This document shows positions 1 to 8,200 of a stretch of DNA of 64,000 nucleotides, in pieces. Origin of the DNA: Rhodobacterales bacterium (GTDB taxonomy: Bacteria; Pseudomonadota; Alphaproteobacteria; Rhizobiales; Stappiaceae); contig VIRH01000106.1 in NCBI GenBank assembly GCA_008107755.1, forward strand, positions 82,637-146,636, written 5' to 3'. Each line of letters starts with the position of its first letter. Positions within the stretch are counted from its first letter, which is position 1. The notes below the pieces were generated by a model that was not told the origin of the DNA, made no database searches, and saw only the letters and a list, made by a program, of their open reading frames with translations. A program made the translations under genes and the position numbers.

Positions 1-11
1 CCAAAGAAGTG

Positions 12-1724
12 TCAAGCGTGGGCGTTCGCCCGGCCCGTGGCAGGAGACTGCTGCTGCCTGCGCGAATGTCTGGTGCGGAAGGACGACGCACTGGAGCGGG
101 CGAGATAGATGACCGGGATCAGGCCGACGAGCACGATCGCAAGGGAGGGCAGGGCGGCATCCTCGAAGGCTTCGCGCGAGGCGGCTTCGAAGACGGTTGT
201 CGCCAGGGTCTCGAAGTTGAACGGCCTCAGCAGTATGGTTGCCGGCAGTTCCTTCATGCAGTCGACGAAACTCAGAAGGGCAGCCGACAGCAGGACGGGC
301 TTGAGGATGGGCAGATGGATCTGCGTCAACGTCTGGCCGGTGTTGCGCCCGAGGGTGCGGGCTGCCATGTCCAGATGCGGGGAAATACGCCCGAAGCCGC
401 CCTCAACCTGCCCGTAGGAGACAGCGAGAAAGCGGACGACATAGGCGTAGACGAGCCCCGTGCCGCTGCCCAGAAGCAGCAGGCCTGTCCGGATGCCAAA
501 CCATTCATCCATCCGGGCATCGAGGAAATTGTCGAAGGAGGCGAGCGGGATCAGGATGCCGATGGCGAGCACAGTGCCCGGGATCGCATAGCCGATGGCG
601 GCGATGCGGACGGCGAATCTGAGGAGGCCCTTGCCATTGAGGCGAATTGCATAGGCAAGCGAAACGGAAATCGCCACGGTCAGCAGCGCCGCGATTGCAG
701 CAAGGCTGAAGCTGTTCCAGACGGTGCCGAGGAAACCCTCCGACATGACATCCTCGAGCCTGCGGCTGGCGCGGTCCGCCAGAAGCAGGCCGGGGACGAT
801 GAAGCCGAGAAAGATCGGAACGAAGCACAGCACCAGCGCGAGCAGCGCGCGCGAAGGCGAAAGGTCGAGCCGTGTCGGCGGCCGGTGCTTGGATCCGCCG
901 CCGCTGTCGAACCTCTGCTTGCGCCGGCCGAACCGTTCCAGCCAGAGCAGCAGAAACACCATCACCAGCATCGCAAGGGCAAGCTGCGCCGCGCCGCCGA
1001 GGCTCGAACGGTTGAGCCAGGTGTCGTAGACGGAAAAGGTCAGCGTCCTGACGCCGAAAAAGGTCACCGCGCCGATATCGTTCAGGCATTCCATCAGAGC
1101 CAGCGATACACCGATGGCGATTGCCGGGCGCGCGAGCGGCAAGGCGACGCGGAAGAACAGGCCGTAGGGTGATGCGCCGAGCGTGCGCGACACGTCGAGC
1201 GTGGACGCCGACTGAATGAGAAAGCTCGCCCGTGTCGTCAGGTAGACATAAGGATAGAGCACGACGCTCATGACGAAGATTGCCCCGCCGAGCGAGCGGA
1301 TTTCCGGAAACCAGTAGTCTCGCGACGTCTTGAAACCGAAGAGGCCGCGAAGGACGCTCTGGACGGGCCCGGTGTAATCGAGCACCTCCACGTAGGAAAA
1401 GGCGACGATGTAGGTTGGCACCGCAAGGGGAACCAGAAGCGCCCAGTCCATGATCCTGCGGCCGGGAAAGTTGCACATGGTCACCAGCCAGGCGGTGCCG
1501 ACACCGGTGATGCCGGTAATCAGGCCGACCCCGAGCATGAGCAGGAGCGTGGTGCGAAGCGAGCCCGGCAACACGGTCCCCAGCAGATGGCCCCACACGT
1601 CTGCCGTCGGCGTGAAGGCAATCCAGACGATCGCCGCAAGCGGCAGGAGAACCATCGCCGAAATCGCGATCGCGGCGAGACGCCAGAAACGGTCGGACAA
1701 TGTCAGGGACGGCGTGCGCAGCAA
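12..1724 (-). CDS. Ferric iron ABC transporter permease (fused two-domain FbpB/SfuB type)
   Basis: Inner-membrane permease that would move Fe3+ released by the periplasmic binding proteins encoded just upstream. The 570-residue protein is strongly hydrophobic, with about 12 membrane segments in two homologous halves. Each half carries a binding-protein-dependent permease (EAA-type) loop, for example around 'SRTLGASPYGLFFRVALPLA' and 'AARTLGRNTGQTLTQIHLP'. This matches the family's usual length of 520-570 residues. The start appears to be TTG at 1724; no better in-frame start with a clear ribosome site is visible. It lies 108 bp downstream of the first binding-protein gene, behind a terminator-like hairpin. 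The ATPase subunit is not in the window and may lie to the left. The Fe3+ assignment rests mainly on the neighbouring binding proteins. Confidence 0.88.
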   Translation of the reverse strand: MLRTPSLTLSDRFWRLAAIAISAMVLLPLAAIVWIAFTPTADVWGHLLGTVLPGSLRTTLLLMLGVGLITGITGVGTAWLVTMCNFPGRRIMDWALLVPLAVPTYIVAFSYVEVLDYTGPVQSVLRGLFGFKTSRDYWFPEIRSLGGAIFVMSVVLYPYVYLTTRASFLIQSASTLDVSRTLGASPYGLFFRVALPLARPAIAIGVSLALMECLNDIGAVTFFGVRTLTFSVYDTWLNRSSLGGAAQLALAMLVMVFLLLWLERFGRRKQRFDSGGGSKHRPPTRLDLSPSRALLALVLCFVPIFLGFIVPGLLLADRASRRLEDVMSEGFLGTVWNSFSLAAIAALLTVAISVSLAYAIRLNGKGLLRFAVRIAAIGYAIPGTVLAIGILIPLASFDNFLDARMDEWFGIRTGLLLLGSGTGLVYAYVVRFLAVSYGQVEGGFGRISPHLDMAARTLGRNTGQTLTQIHLPILKPVLLSAALLSFVDCMKELPATILLRPFNFETLATTVFEAASREAFEDAALPSLAIVLVGLIPVIYLARSSASSFRTRHSRRQQQSPATGRANAHA

Positions 1725-1784
1725 GGCGGGGTTCCAGCTTGTGGTGGGTCGATGCGAGACCTAAAGGCTATTGGTTGAAAAAGC

Positions 1785-1813
1785 AAAAAGCGCCGTGCGA
1801 TACGGCGCTTTTT
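1785..1813 (-). terminator. Strong hairpin between iron-binding-protein and permease genes
   Basis: Perfect 12-bp inverted repeat AAAAAGCGCCGT / ACGGCGCTTTTT around a 5-base loop, so each strand has a GC stem followed by T5. It follows the stop codon of the binding protein and precedes the permease. This is the usual place for a partial terminator that lets the binding protein be made in excess over the membrane subunit. Confidence 0.8.
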
Positions 1814-1832
1814 CCAATTGACCTGAAAACGC

Positions 1833-2876
1833 TCAGGACGCCGGACCGTCGTCGAAGCCGACCTTGTCGACAATCTCGCTCGCAGCCTTGCGGTTGGCGG
1901 CGATTTCGGACAGGGGCAGATCGTCCGGATGGAGGTCGCCCCAGCTTCGGACCCGTTCGGAAATTTCCACGCCGGGCGTCACCGGATATTCGAAATTGAT
2001 CTCGGCGTAGATCTTCTGCGCCTCGGGGGACGACAGGAATTCGATCAGCTTGAGCGCGTTTTCCTTGTGCGGCGCGTGTTTGGCCAGAATGACGCCGGAA
2101 ATGTTCACGTGGCTGCCGCGCCCCTCGGCGTTCGGAAAGATCACGCGAATGCTGTCGGCCCATTCCTTCTGCTCGGGTTCCTTCTCGCTGGTCTGCATCT
2201 GCCCGACGTAATAGGTGTTGCCGAGGGCGATGTCGCATTCGCCGGCGAAGATCGCCTTCGCCTGGTCGCGGTCATTGCCGGCCGGCTTGCGGGCGAGGTT
2301 GTCGCGCACGCCGGCGAGCCATTCCTCGGTTTCCTCGACACCGTGATGGGCAATCATCGAGGCGACGAGCCCGATGGTGTAGACGTGTTGGCCGGAGCGC
2401 GAGCAGATGCGCCCCTTCCACTTCGGATCTGCAAGCTCTTCGTAGGTGATGCTGTCCTGCTCGACGCGCTCCCTGGAGGCATAGACGACGCGGGAGCGGC
2501 TGGTCAGGCCGACCCAGTTGTTGTCGACGTCGCGGAACTGTGCGGGGATATGTTCATCGACGACTTCGGAGACGATCGGCTGCGCCACGCCCAGTTGCTT
2601 GGCGTTATCGAGGCGACCGACGTCGACTGTCATCAGAACGTCCGCAGGGGAGTTTCTGCCTTCCGCGGCGATACGCTCGCTGAGACCCTGCGACGCGAAG
2701 ACGACGTTGGTCTTGATGCCGGTCTCCTCCGTGAAGGCGTCCAGCAGGGGATTGATCAGGAAGGGCTGGCGATAGGTGTAGATATTCACCTCGCCGTCAG
2801 CCAGCGCCGGAGCCGCCGTCAGGGTCGCCAGGGCGAGCGCGAGAGCGCCTGAGACGGAGCGCAGCTTGAAAGTCAT
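1833..2876 (-). CDS. Fe(3+) ABC transporter periplasmic substrate-binding protein, copy 1
   Basis: Periplasmic ferric-binding protein of the FutA/FbpA/AfuA family, 347 residues, with a signal peptide of about 26 residues ending near 'TAAPALADG'. The mature start 'VNIYTYRQPFLINPLLDAF' and the pair of adjacent tyrosines in 'DIALGNTYYVGQM' are the recognisable family motifs; the tyrosines are the expected iron ligands. ATG at 2876 has GGAG upstream. A near-identical-length paralog (3225-4268) lies immediately upstream on the same strand, and even the C-terminal 'VGFDDGPAS' is shared in form, so the two arose by tandem duplication. An Irr/ICE-like dyad lies about 95 bp upstream, which suggests iron- or haem-responsive control. 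Confidence 0.93.
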   Translation of the reverse strand: MTFKLRSVSGALALALATLTAAPALADGEVNIYTYRQPFLINPLLDAFTEETGIKTNVVFASQGLSERIAAEGRNSPADVLMTVDVGRLDNAKQLGVAQPIVSEVVDEHIPAQFRDVDNNWVGLTSRSRVVYASRERVEQDSITYEELADPKWKGRICSRSGQHVYTIGLVASMIAHHGVEETEEWLAGVRDNLARKPAGNDRDQAKAIFAGECDIALGNTYYVGQMQTSEKEPEQKEWADSIRVIFPNAEGRGSHVNISGVILAKHAPHKENALKLIEFLSSPEAQKIYAEINFEYPVTPGVEISERVRSWGDLHPDDLPLSEIAANRKAASEIVDKVGFDDGPAS

Positions 2877-2971
2877 GAGGAACTCCGCAGACAGATGTCA
2901 TAGCCGTTGTCACGAGCCGGGACTATGTCTTCGGGTCGCTGGGAAGTCAATAAATGCAACAAAATCAATAA

Positions 2972-2988
2972 TTTGGAATTATTCAAAA
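2972..2988 (-). promoter_or_regulatory. Candidate Irr/ICE-like dyad upstream of iron-binding protein copy 1
   Basis: TTTGGAA-TTA-TTCAAAA is a 7-3-7 dyad that differs at two positions from the rhizobial iron-control element TTTAGAA-N3-TTCTAAA. It lies about 95 bp upstream of the ATG. A similar dyad occurs at the equivalent place before copy 2. Assigned by motif likeness only. Confidence 0.45.
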
Positions 2989-3178
2989 CTAATAGCCGCC
3001 CGCCTGCGGCTGTTTCCGGAAAACAGGTGATAAAACAGGAGTTTAATTCTCGACTTTCCTCAGGGTTACGCCTTCAGTCGCCGTCAAGAACCTTGGCAGA
3101 AGTGCCGAGTGTGCGGCGAAACGTATCACGCAGGCTTTCGCCGGGGGGACACCGAAAATAACGACAGCTGAATACAAA

Positions 3179-3203
3179 GACGCCGCCCCGAGGGGCGGCG
3201 CCT
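3179..3203 (-). terminator. Hairpin terminator after iron-binding protein copy 2
   Basis: A GC-rich perfect dyad GCCGCCCC / GGGGCGGC lies just beyond the stop codon of the minus-strand gene. On that strand it is followed by GTCTTTGTATT, a moderately T-rich tail. Confidence 0.6.
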
Positions 3204-3224
3204 GTCATCAGAATGCAGTTTGCG

Positions 3225-4268
3225 TCAGGACGCGGGGCCTTCGTCGAAGCCGATCCGGTCAACCATCTCGCTCGCGGCCTTGCGATGGCTTGCGATTTCG
3301 GCGAGCGGAAGCGGGTCCTTCTTGATTTCACCCCAGCTCTCGACACGCTCGGAAACGTCCACGCCCGGCTTCACCGGATATTCGTGGTTGGTTTCGGCGT
3401 AGATCTTCTGGGCCTGCTCGGAAGACAGGAATTCGATCAGCTTGACCGCATTTTCCTTGTTCGGAGCGTCCTTGATCAGGACCACGCCGGCAAGGTTGAC
3501 GTGGCTGCCGCGACCGTCGGTGTTCGGGAACAGAATGCGGACGCTTTCTGCCCATTCCTGCTGCTCCGGTTCCTTCTCGTTGGTCTGCATCAGACCCATG
3601 TAATAGGTGTTTCCGAGTGCGATATCGCATTCGCCGGCGAAGATGCCCTTCACCTGAGCGCGGTCGTTGCCTGCGGGCTTGCGCGCTAGGTTGTCGCGAA
3701 CGGCGGTCAGCCATTCCTCGGTCTTTTCCTCGCCATGGTGGGCGATCATCGATGCCACCAGACCGATCGTGTAGACATGCTGCCCCGAGCGGGTGCACAG
3801 ACGGCCCTTCCATTTCGGGTCGGCAAGTTCCTCATAGGTGATGCTGTCCTGGTCGACCCGCTCCTTGGAGCTGTAGATGACGCGGGCGCGGTTGGTCAGG
3901 CCGATCCAGTGACCTTCCGGATCACGAAACTCTGCCGGGACGTTGGCATTGACGGTCTCGGATTCAACGGGCTGCGAGATGCCGAGTTGCTTGGCGCCGT
4001 CCAGACGACCGATATCGACGGTCAAGAGAACGTCTGCTGACGAATTCCGGCCTTCCGCCGCAATCCGTTCTCCGAGGCCCTTGGAAGCGAAAATGACGTT
4101 TGCCTTGATGCCCGTTTCACTGGTGAACGCTTCCAGCAGCGGCTCGATCAGGTATGGCTGGCGGTACGAATAGACATTGACATCGCCATCTGCGAAAGCC
4201 GGTACGGCTGTGGTGGCTGCCGCGCTCATGGCAATGGCACCGCTCAGGGCACGCAAGGATGCACGCAT
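3225..4268 (-). CDS. Fe(3+) ABC transporter periplasmic substrate-binding protein, copy 2
   Basis: Paralog of the neighbouring ferric-binding protein and of the same length (347 residues) when started at the ATG at 4268, which has AGGGGAG seven bases upstream. A longer frame upstream would add eight residues before the signal peptide and has no ribosome site. It has a signal peptide ending near 'AVPAFADG', the motif 'VNVYSYRQPYLIEPLLEAF', and the double tyrosine 'DIALGNTYYMGLM' expected to bind iron. Differences from copy 1 are scattered substitutions. The two proteins presumably share one permease, the only one present, and may differ in affinity or in the form of iron bound. Its own dyad-containing upstream region suggests separate transcription. 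Confidence 0.93.
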   Translation of the reverse strand: MRASLRALSGAIAMSAAATTAVPAFADGDVNVYSYRQPYLIEPLLEAFTSETGIKANVIFASKGLGERIAAEGRNSSADVLLTVDIGRLDGAKQLGISQPVESETVNANVPAEFRDPEGHWIGLTNRARVIYSSKERVDQDSITYEELADPKWKGRLCTRSGQHVYTIGLVASMIAHHGEEKTEEWLTAVRDNLARKPAGNDRAQVKGIFAGECDIALGNTYYMGLMQTNEKEPEQQEWAESVRILFPNTDGRGSHVNLAGVVLIKDAPNKENAVKLIEFLSSEQAQKIYAETNHEYPVKPGVDVSERVESWGEIKKDPLPLAEIASHRKAASEMVDRIGFDEGPAS

Positions 4269-4374
4269 GTGAAACTCCCCTTGATCATTCAACTCTCCGG
4301 CACAGGCCGGAACGTGCTGGCATATAGGTACGAGTTTCGCAGGGTCAAGTAAGAAAGTATAATAATTTCAATAG

Positions 4375-4391
4375 TTTAGAAGGATTAAAAA
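4375..4391 (-). promoter_or_regulatory. Candidate Irr/ICE-like dyad upstream of iron-binding protein copy 2
   Basis: TTTAGAA-GGA-TTAAAAA has a perfect left half of the TTTAGAA-N3-TTCTAAA element and two mismatches in the right half. It lies about 107 bp upstream of the ATG. The flanking region shares the string AAACAGGAGTTTAAT with the upstream region of copy 1. Confidence 0.45.
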
Positions 4392-4524
4392 CTGGACGTT
4401 ATACCCGTCGGAAACGCCTCGCCGGAAAGCTGAGTAAAAACAGGAGTTTAATAGTCAGCTTTTATGGCGAGGAGAATTCCGGCGGCGGTGACTTTTTCGG
4501 ATCGTCAGTTTCAATATGTCGGCA

Positions 4525-5232
4525 TCAGAGCCAGGAAAGAGACTTTTGCAGGTAGGCGGTGCCGTTTCGATCCTGCCACTGACCGTGAGCCATGATGACG
4601 CGCTCAGGCATCCAGCCAAGGATCGCGTCCTTTGCCTTGCGCGCCTTGCCGCGGTTGAGGAAGGACAGGCGCCAGTCAAGTGGCGCATAGCCCCGGCCTT
4701 CCACGATTCCCATGAAGTTGGCGAGCGCCCGCTGCCAGGGTTTCCAGTGCCGCTTCAGAAACTCCTGCGAGAAATTCTCGCTCAGGTCCGCCATGATCGC
4801 CGTGCCGGAGGCGCGGTGCAGGAACACCAGTTCATCGACGAGGAAGGACCCCTGGAAATGCACCATGTCGAACTGGTCTTCCCATTCGGCAGGCACCTCG
4901 GCATCGAGCGCGGGCTCGAATGACAGGTCGTCGCGCTTTTCCTGGGTGCTCGCAGGGGCCCAGATCTTTGCGTCGGGCCAGACCTTCTTCCAGTCCAGAA
5001 GATAAAGATGATGGATCTTGTTCGGGCTGACGAGATGCGCGGGCCGCCCAAGCGCCTCGACCTCGGCTTTCAGGTCATCCGTCAGTTCCGTGGGCGACCA
5101 GACCCAGAGCGCGCCGGAGGGTAGGCGCGCGATGACGCATCGGGTCGGGTAGGCACAGCCGAGAAAGGGCACGATTGCCCCTTCGAAAATCCAGAGGTTC
5201 TCGGCAACTTCAATCTTACTGTCGGTATTCAC
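4525..5232 (-). CDS. DUF4336 domain-containing protein
   Basis: A 235-residue soluble protein of the DUF4336 family, distantly related to the metallo-beta-lactamase fold. Visible family features are 'LPSGALWVWSPTEL', 'HLVSPNKIHHLYLLDWKKVWPDA' (here quoted as the segment near residues 85-107), and the C-terminal 'VIMAHGQW'. The function of the family is not established, and this copy lacks a clear HxHxDH zinc motif. The start is GTG at 5232, overlapping the kinase stop codon in a GTGA arrangement. The gene is therefore probably co-transcribed and translationally coupled to the large histidine kinase upstream. Confidence 0.82.
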   Translation of the reverse strand: MNTDSKIEVAENLWIFEGAIVPFLGCAYPTRCVIARLPSGALWVWSPTELTDDLKAEVEALGRPAHLVSPNKIHHLYLLDWKKVWPDAKIWAPASTQEKRDDLSFEPALDAEVPAEWEDQFDMVHFQGSFLVDELVFLHRASGTAIMADLSENFSQEFLKRHWKPWQRALANFMGIVEGRGYAPLDWRLSFLNRGKARKAKDAILGWMPERVIMAHGQWQDRNGTAYLQKSLSWL

Positions 5233-8200
5233 TCGGAAAGAACTCTTTGGGTGGGAAAGACGATTTCCACGAGAGTTCCCTGATCGGGCGTGGAATCGAT
5301 ATGGAAGCTGGCCCGGTTGGCCTCGACCAGAGCCTTGGTCAGCGGCAGCCCCAGGCCTGTGCCCCCGCCGCGGCTGGCCGTATGCAGCTGCCGGAAGGGC
5401 TCCAGCGCCGCTGCAAGCTGCTTGGCGGTCATGCCGGTGCCGGTGTCGCGTACCCGCAAGATGACCTCGCCGTTGTTCTCAAGCGCCGTCGACAGGATCA
5501 CCTGTCCGCCGGACCTGTTGTACTTGATGGCATTCGACAGAAGGTTCAGCACGATCTGGCGCAAGGAACGCGGATCCGCCACGACATCGGGAACGGATTC
5601 GGGAAGGCTCGCGCGGATGATGATACGCTCGCGGTTCGCCTGCGGCTGCATCAGGGCGACGCATTCATTGATGACATCGTTGGTCGAGACGGCGGTGAAC
5701 TTGAGATCCAGCTTGCCTGCCTCGATCTTCGACAGGTCGAGCAGGTCGTTGATGAGGCTCATGATATGCGAGCCCGAGGTGCGAATGTCCTTCAGGTAAT
5801 CCTTGTAACGGTCGTTGCCGATCGGTCCGAAGCGCTCCTCCATCATGACCTCGGAGAAGCCGATGATCGCGTTGAGGGGCGTGCGGATCTCGTGGCTGAT
5901 CTTGGCCAGGAAATCCGACTTCTGCGAACTGGCGTTTTCCGCCTGGCGCTTGGCCTGGGTCAGCTCTTCCTCGGCCGTCTTCCACTGCGTGATGTCGCGC
6001 AGAACCGCGCAGTATTTCACATCGTCCTTGCCGCTGGTGATGCGGCCGATGGTCATGAACAGCGGGATCAGCCCGCCGGTCGGAACCGTACCGAGCACCT
6101 CGCGTCCATCATTGAGGATGCTGGCGACGCCATTCTTGGACAGGCCATCCAGATAATCCGCTGCCGCCCGGTGGCTTTCGGGGGCGAGGAATTCCGCGAA
6201 GGGGGCGCCGATCATGTCGGACCTGCTTGCGCTGAAAAGCGCCTCGGCCGACCCGTTCACCTTCACGATGGTCCCATGCTCGTCCAGAACCAGCACACCG
6301 TCCGTGGCTGTTTCCAGGATAGTGTCCATTTCGGTGATCTGGTTGCGCGCGCTTTCGAGTTCCGACCGCACCTCGGCGAAGAAATTCGGAGATGCCGGTT
6401 CACCGGCTTCCGGCGAGGCCGGCTTGCCCGGCCGTTCGGTGACGGAGATCATCAGACCCCGGCTGCCGTTCCACGGAACCGAATGCATGTGCGCATCCAC
6501 GCAGATGATGCCGCCATCCGCATGGCGCATCTTCATGGTCTCGTCGACTTCGCCGTCCATGCGCGCGGCATCGGGAAGGTCCTCGGTGTCGTCGATGAAA
6601 AGGGCTTCCAGCCCTCCGGACTCCGACAGCGACCGGGTCGACTTGTAGCCGAGCATGCGCAGAAGGGCCTTGTTGGAATAAAGCACCTCCCGGTCGTGCA
6701 CGATGGCAATGCCGATCGGCAGCCGATCCAGAAGGCTCGGGTCGATCGGCCCGGCCTCGGGCACTTCGGGCGGCAGGTCCTCGAGAGGAAGGTCTTCCTG
6801 GTCGGTGGATTCAAAGTCGTCGAGATCCCCTTCCAGGCGCGCACCGAGTGCTTCCGCGATCTTGCGGAACGCGGCGCGTTCGGGACGCGACAGGCTGGAC
6901 GTATCGACCGGCACGACGCGCGGACGGGCAGTCGCAAGCGGAATGACCTGGCCGGTCTTTTTCTCGGCCGGCGGCGCATCGTCGCCTGAGGGAGCCGCAC
7001 TGTCCTCCTGCTGGAAGGCGGCTGTCTCCTCGAAGAATTCCTTCTCACCGGCGCCGACGGTGTCGTCGGCCTCGTCCGTATCTTCTGCGAGCAGGTCGGA
7101 GACTTCGTCGGCAGCAGCTTCGAGAACAGCCTCATCAGCGGCATCGAATGTGTCGTCCGTCTCGGAGAGAGAGGTCTCGTCAGTCGGCGCTTCAGTCTCG
7201 GTGTCCCCGGCAATGGCTTCCCCGGCATCCGGGTCTTCGGAAAGAAGAGGCGCTGCGACGTCGTCTTCCCGCTCCGACAGGATATGTGCCGTGTCCGGCG
7301 CGTCGATCTCCGCAGCAGGTTCCTCGCTGTCCGCCGGCTCCTGATTGTCGGGCGTCTCGAAGAGGTCCGGTGACTTGCGGCTTGCCTGCTTGTAGGACTT
7401 TGCGAGCGTCTTCACAGCGCTTTCGATTTCGGCAGGCTTCAGCGGTGCCGGTCCGGTGATGCCGGCAGGCTCTTGCGCATCGGACCGGGCAACGACGGGC
7501 TCTTCTTCCTCCGGCTCCGCTGCATCAGCCTCCGGCAGGGCATCTGCGGCAGTGCTGTCGTCGCTGTCGATGATCTCATCGTCGGCAGGTGCTTCGTTGC
7601 CGTCTTCGGCAGCGTCCTGAACCTCAAGGTCGTCGTCGGTCGACGCCTTGTCGTCCGCCGAGGCGCTGGCAGGCGCATCGTTGCTCGCGTCGAATGGCTT
7701 TTCGGCCTCTTCGTCCGCTTTGTTGAGCGCAGCTGCCGCCGCGCGCAGTTCTTCGGCGAGGTCTTCGCCGTCAGACGATTTGCGCGGCTCGGCTGGTTTT
7801 GGCGCCACCCGCGAAGGTGTCTCGTGCGCAGGCACCGGCTTGCCGGTGAATTTCGCGAGAGAGCCGACGAGGGCTGCGGCGCTTGCACCGAGGAAGGTCT
7901 TGCCTTTCAGGGAATCCGGTTGAAGCGGCTTCAGGTCCTCAAGACGGTTCTGAGGCTGCTGCGAAGGCTTGTCGGACGTATCTGCGCCAGCCTCGGATTT
8001 TTCCTCAGCGTCCGGTTCATCAAGGCCGGGCTCTTCCTCTGGAGCATCGACCGTCTGCGGCGCACTCTCGGAAGCAGGCTCTTGCGCATCCGCGGTCGTC
8101 GCTTCAGCCTCTTCGGAGCCTTCCGAAACGTTCTCTTCCGCCTGCGAGGACAGGGACAAGACCGCATCATCCCGAGAGGGGGCAGCGTCGTCCTGAACCG

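Noticed and set aside
9..1172. 387-codon plus-strand open frame at the window start
   Set aside because: Antisense to the iron permease; highly charged, low-complexity translation with no family features.
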